DNA from: Rhodospirillales bacterium
Lineage (GTDB): Bacteria; Pseudomonadota; Alphaproteobacteria; Acetobacterales; Acetobacteraceae
Direction of reading: 5' to 3'
Length of the DNA: 64,000 nt
Assembly: GCA_017304945.1 (NCBI GenBank)
Contig: JAFKLG010000057.1
Location: 124,001 to 188,000 of the forward strand
In this document: one piece after another, positions 7,953-17,389 of the stretch
Layout: every line of letters starts with the position of its first letter
Numbering within the stretch: position 1 is the stretch's first letter
The notes under the pieces: generated by a model
Told to the model about the DNA's origin: nothing
Seen by the model: only the letters and a program-made list of their open reading frames with translations
Database searches by the model: none
Program-made: the position numbers and the translations under genes

Positions 7953-8174
7953 ATGGTCCGGTTCGGCACGCCTCAGAGTAAATCCGCGTCGGAGCAAACC
8001 AGCCTCGGTCGGCCCGCGGCCGAACGGTTTGGCGGAGCGTCGAGCGCGCCGTTCGGGCTTCGGCCGGCCCGCCGCCCCGAACCCATCCGCGCGGCGCGCG
8101 GCGTCACCTTCGGCATCATGCTGTCACTGCCGGTCTGGGCGGGTGCCGTCGCGCTGGTCTGGGCAACCCTGTAG
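7953..8174 (+). CDS. small single-pass membrane protein, function unknown
   Basis: Predicted 73-residue protein. The N-terminal ~48 residues are Arg/Pro/Ala-rich; one strongly hydrophobic helix follows (about residues 50-72, GIMLSLPVWAGAVALVWA) and ends at the stop. GC3 is high from about 7950 onward, like coding DNA here, but not before. The ATG at 7953 follows GAGAGA at reasonable spacing; GTG 7899 is an alternative with a weaker site. No family is recognised. It could be a C-tail-anchored small protein or a spurious frame. Confidence 0.4.
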   Translation: MVRFGTPQSKSASEQTSLGRPAAERFGGASSAPFGLRPARRPEPIRAARGVTFGIMLSLPVWAGAVALVWATL

Positions 8175-8300
8175 AGAACCGCGGCGCAGAAACCGGCGCG
8201 CAAGACGCCCCTGGAGCCGCCGGCCCGGCAGACGTGTCACGCTTGTGAGCATCCGGCCCGGTGACCTAATGTCCGGCCCGCACCACACACGGGCCTCGCG

Positions 8301-9668
8301 ATGAATGATCTTTCCCCGGCAGGCGTCTCCCTGCTCGATGCCGACAAGCGGCACCTGATCCATCCGCTCCATCACCCGAAGGATCACGCGCAGCCGAAGC
8401 TGTTCGTGTCGGGCAAGGGCGAGATGCTGCACACCGCCGACGGCAAGTCCTACATCGACGGCCTCTCCTGCCTGTGGAACGTCAATGTGGGCCACGGCCG
8501 CAAGGAGATCGCGGTCGCGGCCGGGAAGCAGATGGAGACGCTCGCCTACGCGTCCGCCTATGCCGGGTTCTCCAACGAGCCGGCGATCCGGCTCGCCGAA
8601 CGCCTGGTCGGCCTCGCCTACGACAACATGGCGGCCGCCTACTTCACCACCGGCGGCGCCGAATCGAACGAGAGCGCCTTCAAGTTCGCCCGCTACTACT
8701 GGAAGCGGATGGGCAAGCCGGAGAAGGTCAAGATCATCTCGCGCCGCTATGGCTATCACGGCGTCACCTTCGCCGCGATGAGCGCGACCAGCCTGCCCGG
8801 CTACCAGAAGATGTTCGGCCCGATGGTGCCGGACTTCCACCAAGTGGCGCCGCCCTACCCGTATCGCTGGACCGGCAACGGCGACGCCGGGATCGGCGCG
8901 GCCGAGGCGGTGGAGGAAGCCATCCTCGCCCACGGCGCCGACACCGTCGCGGCGGTGATCGCCGAACCGGTGATGGGCGCGGGCGGCGTGATCGTCCCGC
9001 CGGCCACCTATTGGCCTGCCTTGCGCCAGGTCTGCGACAAGTACGGCGTGCTGCTGATTGCCGACGAGGTCATCACCGGCTTCGGCCGCACCGGCCGCTG
9101 GTTCGCACTCGGCCATTGGGGCGTCGAGCCCGATCTGATGTCCTTCGCCAAGGGCGTCACCTCCGGCTACCTGCCGCTGGGCGGGGTGATCGTCTCCAAG
9201 CGCGTGCACCAGGCGATCGAGGACGCGCCGCCGGAGGAGAAGTTCATGCACGCGGCGACCTATTCGGGCCATCCGGCCTGCTGCGCCGCGGCGCTCGCCA
9301 ATCTCGACATCATCGAGCAGGACGGGCTGGTGGAGCGGGCCGCGACGGTGGGCAAGAAGCTCGCCGCCGGCCTCGAGACGCTGCGCAGCCTGCCGGTGGT
9401 GGGCGACGTGCGCGGGATCGGCATGCTGGGCGGCGTCGAACTGGTGAAGGACCAGGCCTCTCGCACCCCGGAAGCCGGGCTGGGCGGCAAGGTCGTCGCG
9501 CAATGCGCGCAGCGTGGCCTGATCATCCGCCAGCGCGGCGCCAGCGACGGCCCGCCGGCCAGCGGCGACACGCTGTGCTTCGCCCCGCCGCTGATGACCC
9601 CCGAGGCGACGATCGACCGCATGGTGCAGATCGTCGGCGAGTCGATCGAGGCGGCGCTCGCCGCCTGA
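8301..9668 (+). CDS. class III aminotransferase (omega-amino acid/amine:pyruvate type)
   Basis: A 455-residue fold-type I PLP aminotransferase of class III. The Schiff-base lysine is K284 in SFAKGVTSGY. The DEVITGFGRTG block carries the PLP-contacting Asp, and TGGAESNE holds the phosphate-binding turn. Length and the N-terminal LHHP element fit the omega-amino acid/(S)-amine:pyruvate group. The likely reaction moves an amino group from beta-alanine, a polyamine or another amine to pyruvate; the exact donor cannot be read from sequence. It stands alone on its strand, with 256 bp to ligD. Confidence 0.9.
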   Translation: MNDLSPAGVSLLDADKRHLIHPLHHPKDHAQPKLFVSGKGEMLHTADGKSYIDGLSCLWNVNVGHGRKEIAVAAGKQMETLAYASAYAGFSNEPAIRLAERLVGLAYDNMAAAYFTTGGAESNESAFKFARYYWKRMGKPEKVKIISRRYGYHGVTFAAMSATSLPGYQKMFGPMVPDFHQVAPPYPYRWTGNGDAGIGAAEAVEEAILAHGADTVAAVIAEPVMGAGGVIVPPATYWPALRQVCDKYGVLLIADEVITGFGRTGRWFALGHWGVEPDLMSFAKGVTSGYLPLGGVIVSKRVHQAIEDAPPEEKFMHAATYSGHPACCAAALANLDIIEQDGLVERAATVGKKLAAGLETLRSLPVVGDVRGIGMLGGVELVKDQASRTPEAGLGGKVVAQCAQRGLIIRQRGASDGPPASGDTLCFAPPLMTPEATIDRMVQIVGESIEAALAA

Positions 9669-9924
9669 GCTTCGGCCGGCCCTGGCGCGATCGGCTCCGT
9701 CCGATCCGCCAGCGTCGGCGCGAACGTTCGAGACAGAGAGGGCGTCCTCGGTCCGCGGGTGGGCGAGGCGCCCCCGACCTCCCCGCGTGACGTGGGCAAT
9801 GCCGGTCGCCGTCACGCGTCTCGCGCAACAGTGACGGCATTCCAGCGGGGCCGCGCTCGCCAGGATTGCAAACTCCCGGCCTCGCCGCGCATTCCAGACC
9901 CGTTCCGCTGGAACGAGGACCGAC

Positions 9925-12900
9925 ATGCCGCGCCAGAGCACTGCGACCCCGCCCGGGAAGTCCGCCCCGAATTCGCGTCGTACCGGGAAGGGCACCTCCA
10001 TCATCGTCGGGGCACGCGCCAGGACCCGCGCCAAATCCGAGGCTGCCCAGCCGCCGTCACGCGACACCTCGATCGAGACCTACCGGAGCAAGCGCGACTT
10101 CACCGTCACCGCCGAACCCGCCCCGCGCTATCCGAAACCCAGCGCCGACGCCCCGATGTTCGTCGTGCAGAAGCACCAGGCGCATCGCGCCGGCCTGCAC
10201 TGGGATTTCCGTCTCGAGCATGGCGGCGTGCTGTGGAGCTGGGCGGTGCGCAAGGGCCCGTCGCTCGATCCGCACGACAAGCGCATCGCCGCCCATGTCG
10301 AGGATCACCCGATCGACTACGCCGACTTCCAGGGCCGCATCCCCGACGGCCAGTATGGCGCCGGCACGGTCGAGACCTGGGATCGCGGCACCTGGCTGCC
10401 GCTGGTCGACCCCGAAGCGGGCATGCGCGACGGCGAGATCAAGTTCGTACTCGACGGGCAGCGGCTCAAAGGCAAGTTCACCCTGGTGCGGCTTCGTCCG
10501 CGGCCCAACGAGCGCCGGTCACAGGACAACTGGCTGCTGATCAAGGGCCATGACGAGGAGGAGCGCGCCGGCGCCGATGCCACCGCGCTGGAATCCGCGA
10601 TCCCGTTCCGGCGTGCGTCCGCGAAGGCCGGCGAACCGCGCGCAAAGGGAGAGGCGGCCCAGGAGACGGATCCAGGGACGGCGAAGCCGCCCGCGACGAC
10701 AGCCGCCCCCGCCAAGCGCCGCTCGCGTTCGAGGAAATCGGCCGCCGCGGAGGACGATCCCCCTGCGGAGGGCGCGATACGCGGGCGATTGCCCGAAACG
10801 CAGGCCCCGCAGCTCGCGGAACTCACGGACGAGGTTCCTGAGGGCGACGCGTGGCTGGCGGAAATCAAGTTCGACGGCTACCGGCTGCTCGTGTTCGTCG
10901 AGAAGGGTGCCGCGCGCGTCGTCACCCGCAACGGCCATGACTGGACCGATCGGCTGCCCGCGGTGGCCCGTGCCGCCGCGGCCCTGCCGGTCGAGGCGGC
11001 CCTGCTCGACGGTGAGCTGGTCGCGCTCGATGCCAAGGGCGTTTCGAGCTTCCCCGCACTGCAGGCCGCGCTGTCGGCGGGGCGGGACGAGACGCTCTTG
11101 CTCTACGTGTTCGACCTGCTGCACCTGGATGGCTGGGATCTCCGACCCTGCCCGCTGACGGAACGCAAGCGCGTCCTGGCGACGCTCGACTTCGGGGACG
11201 GGATGCTGCGCTACAGCGACCACCATCTCGGCGAGGCTGCGCAGATGCGCCAGGCCGCCTGCCGCATGAAGCTCGAAGGCATCATCTGCAAGCAGGCCGA
11301 CGCGCCGTACCGGCCCGGCCGCGGTCATGGCTGGCTCAAGGTGAAATGCCAGGGCCGCGAGGAGTTCGTCGTGCTCGGCTGGACGCCCCCGGCCGGCAGT
11401 CGCACCGGCTTCGGCGCCCTGCATGTCGGCTACTGGGATCCCCAGGGCGGATTGCACTACGCGGGCGGGGTCGGGACCGGCTTCTCGGACGACGCGCTGA
11501 CGCGTCTCGGCGAACGGCTCGCGCCGCTCGCCTCCGATCCGCCGAGCGGGTTGCTGGTCGCCGGTGACCCGCTGGATTCCTCGATCCACTGGGTGCGGCC
11601 GGAACTGGTGGTGGAGGTGCAGTTCATCGCCTGGACCGACGCTGGCCGTATCCGCCATGCCGTGTACCTTGGCCTGCGGGAGGACAAGCCAGCTCATGAG
11701 GTCGTCCGCGAGATCGCAAACCCCGAAACGGCTCGCCAGGCAATCCGCCCCAAGCCACCGCGCGGCGCGCGCGAGAAGGCGCGACCGGTGATCGCCGTGC
11801 CGCCGCGCCGGCGTGGGGCCGCCGCGAAGGCGCCAGCCCCGGCGGATCCCTCCCCCGTCGCTGCAGCGGATCCGGGCAGCCCGCAGCCGGAGACCGGTCG
11901 CCGCGCGCCCCGGAAAGCCGCGTCGTCAGGGCGGGCGGCGCCCAAGCCGGCGGGCGCCGGCGCCGAAGCGCCGTCACGCGCGGCCGCGACCAAGGCCCAG
12001 GAAGCCGACCCCGACCCTCCCGCCTCGGCGCAGCGCCGCAGCCGCATCGTCACCGCGCGAAAGCCCAAGTCGCGATCCGTGACGCTGGAAGGGATCACGA
12101 TCTCCCATCCTGACCGGGAGCTGTGGCCGGGGATCACCAAGCAGCACCTCGCCGAATACTGGATCGCGGTCGCCGACCATGCGCTGCCCGGCCTCGCGCA
12201 CCGCCCGCTCGCGGTGGTCCGGTGCCCGGAAGGCGTCGCGGGTGAGCACTTCTTCCAGAAGCACGCCCACGGCAGCATGCCCGCCGGCATCCGTGAGGGC
12301 AGCGCGGACGGTGCGCCGTTCCTCGCGATCGACGACCTCGCTGGCCTGGTCGCCATGGCGCAGGTCTCCGCCGTGGAGCTGCACGCCTGGGGCGCCAGCG
12401 AGGCCGATCCGCTGCATCCCGACCAGATCGTCTTCGACCTCGACCCGGGGGAGGGCGTCGCATTCCCGGAGGTCGTCGACGCCGCCCACGACGTCCGCGG
12501 GCGCCTGGAGCGCCTGGGCCTCACCGGCTTCTGCCGCACGACGGGTGGCAAAGGCCTGCACATCGTGGTGCCGCTGAAGCCGCAGGCGGATTGGGGCGTC
12601 GTCAAGCCGTTCTGCCGCGCCTTCGCCGAGGCGATGGGGCAGGAGGCACCGGACCGCTACCTCTCCACCATGAAGAAGGCGGACCGACGCGGCCGCATCC
12701 TGGTCGACTGGCTGCGCAACGGGCTTGGCGCCACGGCGGTGGCATCCTTCTGTCCCCGCGCACGGCCAGGGGCAGGGGTCGCAACGCCCCTGGGCTGGGA
12801 CGAAGTCACACGAACGCTCGACCCCGCTTCGCTCAACCTCCACACCGTGCCGGTGCGACTGGCACGCCAACGCATCGACCCGTGGCGCGAATTCGAGTCT

Positions 12901-13014
12901 TCCCGGCGATCCCTCCCGACTCCGTCCGGCGCCAGTGGGACGGCCAGCGGCAAGGGAGTGGCGCCGGCCGGCAAGGCGCGGATCGTCCGTGCGGCCGCAC
13001 CGAAGCGACGCTGA
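9925..13014 (+). CDS. ligD: LigD, multifunctional NHEJ DNA ligase (PE-ligase-polymerase)
   Basis: A 1029-residue LigD for bacterial non-homologous end joining. The domain order is a 3'-phosphoesterase (about 55-205, with the HWDFRLE motif), an ATP-dependent ligase (about 290-595, nucleotidyl lysine K315 in EIKFDGYR), a low-complexity Ala/Pro linker (about 610-715), and an archaeo-eukaryotic primase-type polymerase (about 720-1000; metal-binding D838 and D840 in FDLDP). Two Ala/Pro/Lys-rich linkers separate the catalytic units. The partner gene ku is not in this window. The start is the ATG after GAGGAC. A strong terminator hairpin follows 107 bp downstream. Confidence 0.96.
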   Translation: MPRQSTATPPGKSAPNSRRTGKGTSIIVGARARTRAKSEAAQPPSRDTSIETYRSKRDFTVTAEPAPRYPKPSADAPMFVVQKHQAHRAGLHWDFRLEHGGVLWSWAVRKGPSLDPHDKRIAAHVEDHPIDYADFQGRIPDGQYGAGTVETWDRGTWLPLVDPEAGMRDGEIKFVLDGQRLKGKFTLVRLRPRPNERRSQDNWLLIKGHDEEERAGADATALESAIPFRRASAKAGEPRAKGEAAQETDPGTAKPPATTAAPAKRRSRSRKSAAAEDDPPAEGAIRGRLPETQAPQLAELTDEVPEGDAWLAEIKFDGYRLLVFVEKGAARVVTRNGHDWTDRLPAVARAAAALPVEAALLDGELVALDAKGVSSFPALQAALSAGRDETLLLYVFDLLHLDGWDLRPCPLTERKRVLATLDFGDGMLRYSDHHLGEAAQMRQAACRMKLEGIICKQADAPYRPGRGHGWLKVKCQGREEFVVLGWTPPAGSRTGFGALHVGYWDPQGGLHYAGGVGTGFSDDALTRLGERLAPLASDPPSGLLVAGDPLDSSIHWVRPELVVEVQFIAWTDAGRIRHAVYLGLREDKPAHEVVREIANPETARQAIRPKPPRGAREKARPVIAVPPRRRGAAAKAPAPADPSPVAAADPGSPQPETGRRAPRKAASSGRAAPKPAGAGAEAPSRAAATKAQEADPDPPASAQRRSRIVTARKPKSRSVTLEGITISHPDRELWPGITKQHLAEYWIAVADHALPGLAHRPLAVVRCPEGVAGEHFFQKHAHGSMPAGIREGSADGAPFLAIDDLAGLVAMAQVSAVELHAWGASEADPLHPDQIVFDLDPGEGVAFPEVVDAAHDVRGRLERLGLTGFCRTTGGKGLHIVVPLKPQADWGVVKPFCRAFAEAMGQEAPDRYLSTMKKADRRGRILVDWLRNGLGATAVASFCPRARPGAGVATPLGWDEVTRTLDPASLNLHTVPVRLARQRIDPWREFESSRRSLPTPSGASGTASGKGVAPAGKARIVRAAAPKRR

Positions 13015-13120
13015 ATGCGCGCGGAACCGTGACCTTGAATCGGCGTCCATGTACCCAATCTCTGCGGCGCGGCGGATGGCGATTTGCTGTCTTGCTGCGT
13101 GACGTTTCCCCCCCAAACTT

Positions 13121-13151
13121 GGCGGTGTCTTCGGACACCGCCTTCTTTGTT
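13121..13151 (+). terminator. Rho-independent terminator after ligD
   Basis: Perfect 9-bp stem GGCGGTGTC / GACACCGCC closed by a TTCG tetraloop, followed by the T-rich run TTCTTTGTT. This is the best intrinsic terminator in the window. Confidence 0.88.
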
Positions 13152-13288
13152 TGTGGCTGAACGTTAAACGGTCGATGATTAATTGTTAATGTTTCACCCT
13201 GCACCTGGGGCGCCCCCAACCGGACGGGGCATCCGGGCCGGGGTCTGCCGCGCGCGCGCGCTGGTGTAGGCTGGGCACGGAGGTGCCC
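13152..13288 (+). promoter_or_regulatory. AT-rich promoter region for the VOC-mnmE pair
   Basis: This region follows the ligD terminator. It includes a short AT-rich dyad ATTAA-ttg-TTAAT at 13178-13190, unusual in this GC-rich sequence. It is the probable promoter region for the two downstream genes; no confident -35/-10 pair can be assigned. Confidence 0.4.
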
Positions 13289-14131
13289 ATGTCACTGGTT
13301 CTGCCCGTTCCGACCTTCGATCATGTCGTGGTGAATGCCCGCGATCGGCTCGACGCCGCGGCCGACACCTACCGGCGTCTCGGCTTCACGCTGACGCCGC
13401 GCGGCTATCACACGTTGGGCTCGATGAACCATCTCGCGATCTTCGGCACCGACTACCTGGAGCTGATCGCCGTGCGTCCCGGCGACGCCAGCCGGCCGGA
13501 GGTCATGGCGGCCCGCGAAGGACTGAACGGGCTCGTCTTCGGCATGGAGGACGCGGCGAGAACGGAAGCGGTGCTGCGGGAAGCTGGCGTGCCCGTCTCC
13601 CCCTTCATGCAGTTCTCGCGTCCGGTCGAGCTGCCGAGCGGCGCCGAGGATGCGGCGTTCCGCACCGTTCATCTCGCACCCGGCAGCGTGCCGGCCGGGC
13701 GCGTCTATTTCTGCCAGCACCTCACGCGCCATCTGGTCTGGCGTGACGAATGGCGCCACCACGCCAACGGCACGGTCGGGGTTGCCGGGGCGGTGATCGC
13801 CGCCGCCGATCCGGCCCCGCTCGCGGCGCTGTTCGGCCGCATGTTCGGTGCGGCCGCGGTGCATCCGGTGGCGGGCGGGTTCCGCGTCGTCGTCGGCCTG
13901 GCGACCCTCGACCTGCTGACCGAAACGGCGGCGCGCGACGTGTTCGGCGCCGGAACGCCGGCTGACGACGGGCGCGAGAGCTTCATGGCGGGGCTGGTCC
14001 TCCGCACCACGTCCCTGGACCGCGCCGCCCAGGCGTTCGCGGCGGGCGGCGTGACGGCGGCGTCTCACGCGGGCCGGCTGGTCGTGCCGGCGGAGGCGGC
14101 GTTCGGGGCCGCGCTCGCATTCCAGGACTGA
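13289..14131 (+). CDS. VOC (glyoxalase-like) family protein
   Basis: A 280-residue protein of the vicinal oxygen chelate superfamily, closest in feel to the glyoxalase-like domain PF13468. The N-terminus FDHVVVNARDRLDAAADTY matches the start of a VOC beta-alpha-beta module, and Y-L-E-L-I-A gives a typical metal-ligand Glu strand. Two modules seem present (about 5-125 and 155-275). The substrate is unknown. The ATG at 13289 is preceded by GGAGG; a GTG at 13283 lies inside that ribosome site and is rejected. mnmE begins 5 bp after its stop, so the two are likely co-transcribed. Confidence 0.85.
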   Translation: MSLVLPVPTFDHVVVNARDRLDAAADTYRRLGFTLTPRGYHTLGSMNHLAIFGTDYLELIAVRPGDASRPEVMAAREGLNGLVFGMEDAARTEAVLREAGVPVSPFMQFSRPVELPSGAEDAAFRTVHLAPGSVPAGRVYFCQHLTRHLVWRDEWRHHANGTVGVAGAVIAAADPAPLAALFGRMFGAAAVHPVAGGFRVVVGLATLDLLTETAARDVFGAGTPADDGRESFMAGLVLRTTSLDRAAQAFAAGGVTAASHAGRLVVPAEAAFGAALAFQD

Positions 14132-14136
14132 CACAA

Positions 14137-15633
14137 GTGCGGGTGCTCGCCGACGGGTCCGTTGCCGCGTCCGACGGTGCAAGTGCGCCGCGCAGCGATG
14201 CGAGCGCAGCCGGCGCCGCCCCCGAGGACACGATCTTCGCGCTCGCCTCGGGGGCCGGGCGGGCGGCGATCGCGGTGATGCGGATCAGCGGTCCCGCCAC
14301 ACCTCGCCTGCTCGAAACCTTGTGTGCGGGCAGGTTGCCGCCGCCACGGCAGGCCGCGCTGCGCCGCTTGACCGGCGCGGACGGGGCGGTGCTGGACCAT
14401 GCGCTGACGCTCTGGCTTCCCGGTCCCGGCAGCTACACCGGGGAGGACTCGGCGGAACTCCACCTGCATGGCGGCCGCGCGGTGATCGAGGGTGTGGCGG
14501 GCGAACTCGCGCGCCTGGGTGCACGCCCGGCCGACCCCGGAGAATTCACCCGCCGCGCGTTCCTGAACGGGCGGATGGATCTGGTGGAGGCCGAAGCGGT
14601 CCATGACCTCGTCGCGGCCGAGACCGAGGCGCAGCGCCGCCAGGCCCTGCGCCAGCTCGAGGGCGAGCTGGGCACGCTCTACCGTGGCTGGGCCGATACG
14701 CTGCGGACGCTGCTCGCCCAGCAGGAGGCGCTGATCGACTTCCCGGACGAGGATCTCCCGCCCGAGGTCGAAGCCGCGATGCTCGGCGCCATGCACAACC
14801 TCGCAACCGAGATTGCCGCCCATCTGGACGACGATCGCCGCGGGGAGCGGCTGCGCGAGGGCCTGTGCTTCGCCATTGCCGGGCCACCCAACGTGGGGAA
14901 GTCCTCGCTGCTGAACGCGTTGGCCGCGCGCGACGTGGCGATCGTGTCCGCCCAGCCGGGCACCACGCGGGACGCGCTGGAGACGAGGGTCGTGTTGGGC
15001 GGTGTTCCCGTCACGCTCGTCGACACCGCGGGGCTGCGCGAGACCACCGACGCGATCGAGGCCGAGGGCGTCCGCCGCGCTCGCCTGCGCGCGGCCGAGG
15101 CCGATCTGGTGATCGCGGTGACCGCGTTCGGCGTCGATACGGTACCCGAGACGGCGACGGAGCCGGACGGCCCGGCCGTGCGGCATCTGCGGGTCGTCAA
15201 CAAGGCGGACCTCCTCGACGCGCGAGCGGCGGCCACGCCGATCACGGCGCTTCCCCCTGGGCCGCTCTCCGCTGCGACACCGCCGCACGGGGAGCTCCCG
15301 GAGCTGGGATCGCTGGCGGACGCGGAGCCAGAGGAGGCGCTGCTGGTCTCGGTGATGACCGGGGCTGGGCTGGACGCGCTACGCGACCGTTTGGCGGCCG
15401 AGGCGCGATCCCTCACCGAAAGCGAAGGACCGCCCCCACTCACCCGCGCGCGTCACCGCGCCGCGTTGCGGGCCGCCCACACGCACCTGGTGGCGGCCGA
15501 GGCGGCGGCATGGCCGGAGCTGCGCGGGGAAGACCTGCGCCTTGCCTTGCGCGCGCTCGGCCGCATCACCGGGCAGGTCGGCGTCGAGGACATCCTCGAC
15601 ACGCTGTTCGCCCAGTTCTGCATCGGAAAGTGA
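14137..15633 (+). CDS. mnmE: tRNA uridine-5-carboxymethylaminomethyl modification GTPase MnmE
   Basis: MnmE (TrmE), which with MnmG modifies the wobble uridine of several tRNAs. The N-terminal tetrahydrofolate-binding domain starts at DTIFALASG (about residue 31), the helical domain follows, and the inserted G domain has G1 at 249-256 (GPPNVGKS), DTAG as G3 and NKAD as G4. The C-terminal C-I-G-K is present with C495. The GTG start gives ~30 extra N-terminal residues compared with typical MnmE; I see no better start nearer the conserved region. The gene overlaps nothing and ends at the repeat block. Confidence 0.95.
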   Translation: MRVLADGSVAASDGASAPRSDASAAGAAPEDTIFALASGAGRAAIAVMRISGPATPRLLETLCAGRLPPPRQAALRRLTGADGAVLDHALTLWLPGPGSYTGEDSAELHLHGGRAVIEGVAGELARLGARPADPGEFTRRAFLNGRMDLVEAEAVHDLVAAETEAQRRQALRQLEGELGTLYRGWADTLRTLLAQQEALIDFPDEDLPPEVEAAMLGAMHNLATEIAAHLDDDRRGERLREGLCFAIAGPPNVGKSSLLNALAARDVAIVSAQPGTTRDALETRVVLGGVPVTLVDTAGLRETTDAIEAEGVRRARLRAAEADLVIAVTAFGVDTVPETATEPDGPAVRHLRVVNKADLLDARAAATPITALPPGPLSAATPPHGELPELGSLADAEPEEALLVSVMTGAGLDALRDRLAAEARSLTESEGPPPLTRARHRAALRAAHTHLVAAEAAAWPELRGEDLRLALRALGRITGQVGVEDILDTLFAQFCIGK

Positions 15634-15711
15634 CCCAGGCGCACGAGCGGCGTCGCTCACCGCGTCATGCGCGGCGCCGGCCGTGCGTTCACCCCTTTGG
15701 GGGGCGCCGAA

Positions 15712-15746
15712 CGTCGTGGATGGCCGGCCTTCGCCGGCCATGACAC
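15712..15746. repeat. 35-bp dispersed palindromic element, copy 1
   Basis: A 35-bp element containing GGATGGCCGGC and GCCGGCCATGACAC around a CTTC turn. It is base-for-base identical to 21428-21462 and inverted, with a different loop, at 57081-57115. It begins 79 bp after the mnmE stop. Confidence 0.8.
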
Positions 15747-15818
15747 AGGTGGGGGCGCCCATGACACGGTGGGGGCGCCCATGACACGGTGGGGGCGCCC
15801 GTGACACAGTCGGCGCCC
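15740..15818. repeat. 20-bp tandem repeat array (four units)
   Basis: Two exact 20-bp units at 15761-15780 and 15781-15800 share the core ATGACACGGTGGGGGCGCC. A 21-bp variant precedes them (15740-15760) and a degenerate 18-bp copy follows (15801-15818). The first unit grows out of the right end of the 35-bp palindromic element. The array ends 14 bp before the monooxygenase stop codon. Confidence 0.85.
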
Positions 15819-15831
15819 ATCGCGTGTGGCG

Positions 15832-17352
15832 TCAGCCGTAGACGAAGGCCTTGTCCGCGAGGTCGATCTTCGGGAACTCGTCCTTCTCGTTCCAGTAATC
15901 CTGGGTGTGCGCCCACTCGTCCTTCTCGCCGCGCTTGGGCAGCAGGTGCATGCCGCGCATCATGTAGCCCGGATTGAAGTTCTCCTCGTCGATCCACGGC
16001 AGGATCTTCATGTCCTGGTCCTCGTCGCGCAGGCGCACGGTGACACTGCGCCGCCCGTTCGCCTTCATGTCCGCCAGCAGGCGGCAGACGAAGTCGCCCA
16101 CCAGGTCGGCGCGCAACGTCCAGCTCGCGCGGAAATAGCCGAACACCCAGACGAGATTCGGCACGCCGGTGAACATCATGCCGCGATAGGTCACGGTGTC
16201 GGCGAAGTTCAGCGGCTCCCCGTCGATGGTGAAGGCGATATCGCCCATCACGCACAGGTCGAAGCCGGTGGCGGTGACGATGATATCCGCGTCCAGCGTC
16301 TTGCCGGACTTGAGCAGCAGGCCGGTTTCGGTGAAGCGCTCGATCTCGTCGGTGACGACCGAGGCCTTGCCGGAGGCGATGCCCGTGAAGAGGTCGGCGT
16401 CGGGCACGAAGGCGAGGCGCTGGCGCCAGGGCCGGTAGCGCGGCGTGAAATGCGTGTCCACGTCGTAGTCCGGGCCGAGCAGGGAGCGGATGTTGTCGAT
16501 CAGCTCCTGGCGGACCTTTTCGGGCTCCTGGAAGGTGCGGCGGGTGAAGGCGTCCTGCTCGAACAGGATCTTGCGGCGGACGATCTCGTGGATCCACACC
16601 TCGTCGACCTGCAGGCGGCGCAGCTCCTCGGCGAGTTCGATCGCATTGCGGCCGGTGCGGAAATAGGTGGGCGAGCGCTGCAGCATGGTGACGTGGCCGA
16701 CGCCGTTCTGCGCCATCGCCGGCACCACGGTGGCCGCGGTCGCGCCGGAGCCGATCACGATCACCTTCTTGCCGGTGTAGTCGAGGTCCTCGGGCCAGGT
16801 TTGCGGATGCACGATGCGGCCCTTGTAGTCCGCCATGCCGTCCCACTGCGGCGTATAGCCCTGGTCATGCCGGTAGTAGCCCTGGCACATGTAGAGGAAG
16901 TTCGCGGTGAAGCGGACATGCTCGTCGGTGTCGGTGCGCCGCGCGTCGATGGTCCACTGCTTGTCCTCGCTGGACCATTGCGCCGTCAGGATCTTGTGGT
17001 GGTAGCGGATATGGCGGGCGATGTCGTTCTCCTCGATCACCTCGCCCATGTAGCGGCGGATCTCCTCGGCGGTCGCGATCGGCGCGCCACGCCAGGGTTT
17101 GAACCGGTAGCCGAAGGTGTGCAGGTCGCTGTCGGAGCGGATGCCCGGATATTTGTGCGTCCACCACGTCCCGCCGAACGTGTCCTGCATCTCGAGCACG
17201 ACGTAGCTGGTGCCGGGGCATTGGGTCTGCAGGTGATAGGCGCCGCCGACGCCGGAAATGCCGGCTCCCACGATCAGCACGTCGAAATGTTCGGTGGATA
17301 CGGGGTCCGACCCGGTCGGGGTGGCGCGGGACAGGATGGCTGCGTCGTTCAT
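15832..17352 (-). CDS. Baeyer-Villiger-type flavin monooxygenase (EthA-like)
   Basis: A 506-residue class B flavoprotein monooxygenase using FAD and NADPH. The FAD Rossmann motif is G29-x-G31-x-x-G34. The Baeyer-Villiger fingerprint reads YKGRIVHPQTWP (F replaced by Y at its first position), and the second nucleotide motif is IGSGATAAT. Length and the GTWWTHKYPG segment place it with EthA/EtaA-like enzymes acting on ketones or thiocarbonyls. The ATG at 17352 is chosen because the longer frame to 17532 runs back through the promoter into the upstream cyclase gene. The promoter holds repeated GGTA half-sites of TetR-operator style. Confidence 0.92.
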   Translation of the reverse strand: MNDAAILSRATPTGSDPVSTEHFDVLIVGAGISGVGGAYHLQTQCPGTSYVVLEMQDTFGGTWWTHKYPGIRSDSDLHTFGYRFKPWRGAPIATAEEIRRYMGEVIEENDIARHIRYHHKILTAQWSSEDKQWTIDARRTDTDEHVRFTANFLYMCQGYYRHDQGYTPQWDGMADYKGRIVHPQTWPEDLDYTGKKVIVIGSGATAATVVPAMAQNGVGHVTMLQRSPTYFRTGRNAIELAEELRRLQVDEVWIHEIVRRKILFEQDAFTRRTFQEPEKVRQELIDNIRSLLGPDYDVDTHFTPRYRPWRQRLAFVPDADLFTGIASGKASVVTDEIERFTETGLLLKSGKTLDADIIVTATGFDLCVMGDIAFTIDGEPLNFADTVTYRGMMFTGVPNLVWVFGYFRASWTLRADLVGDFVCRLLADMKANGRRSVTVRLRDEDQDMKILPWIDEENFNPGYMMRGMHLLPKRGEKDEWAHTQDYWNEKDEFPKIDLADKAFVYG

Positions 17353-17389
17353 GCGGGCTCTGCTCTCGTCTAAGGCGGCGGGTCCGCCG

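Noticed and set aside
13121-13151. Hairpin after ligD considered as a riboswitch or attenuator for the downstream genes
   Set aside because: It is a simple stem with a TTCG loop and T-run and no conserved aptamer-like sequence; an ordinary terminator explains it.
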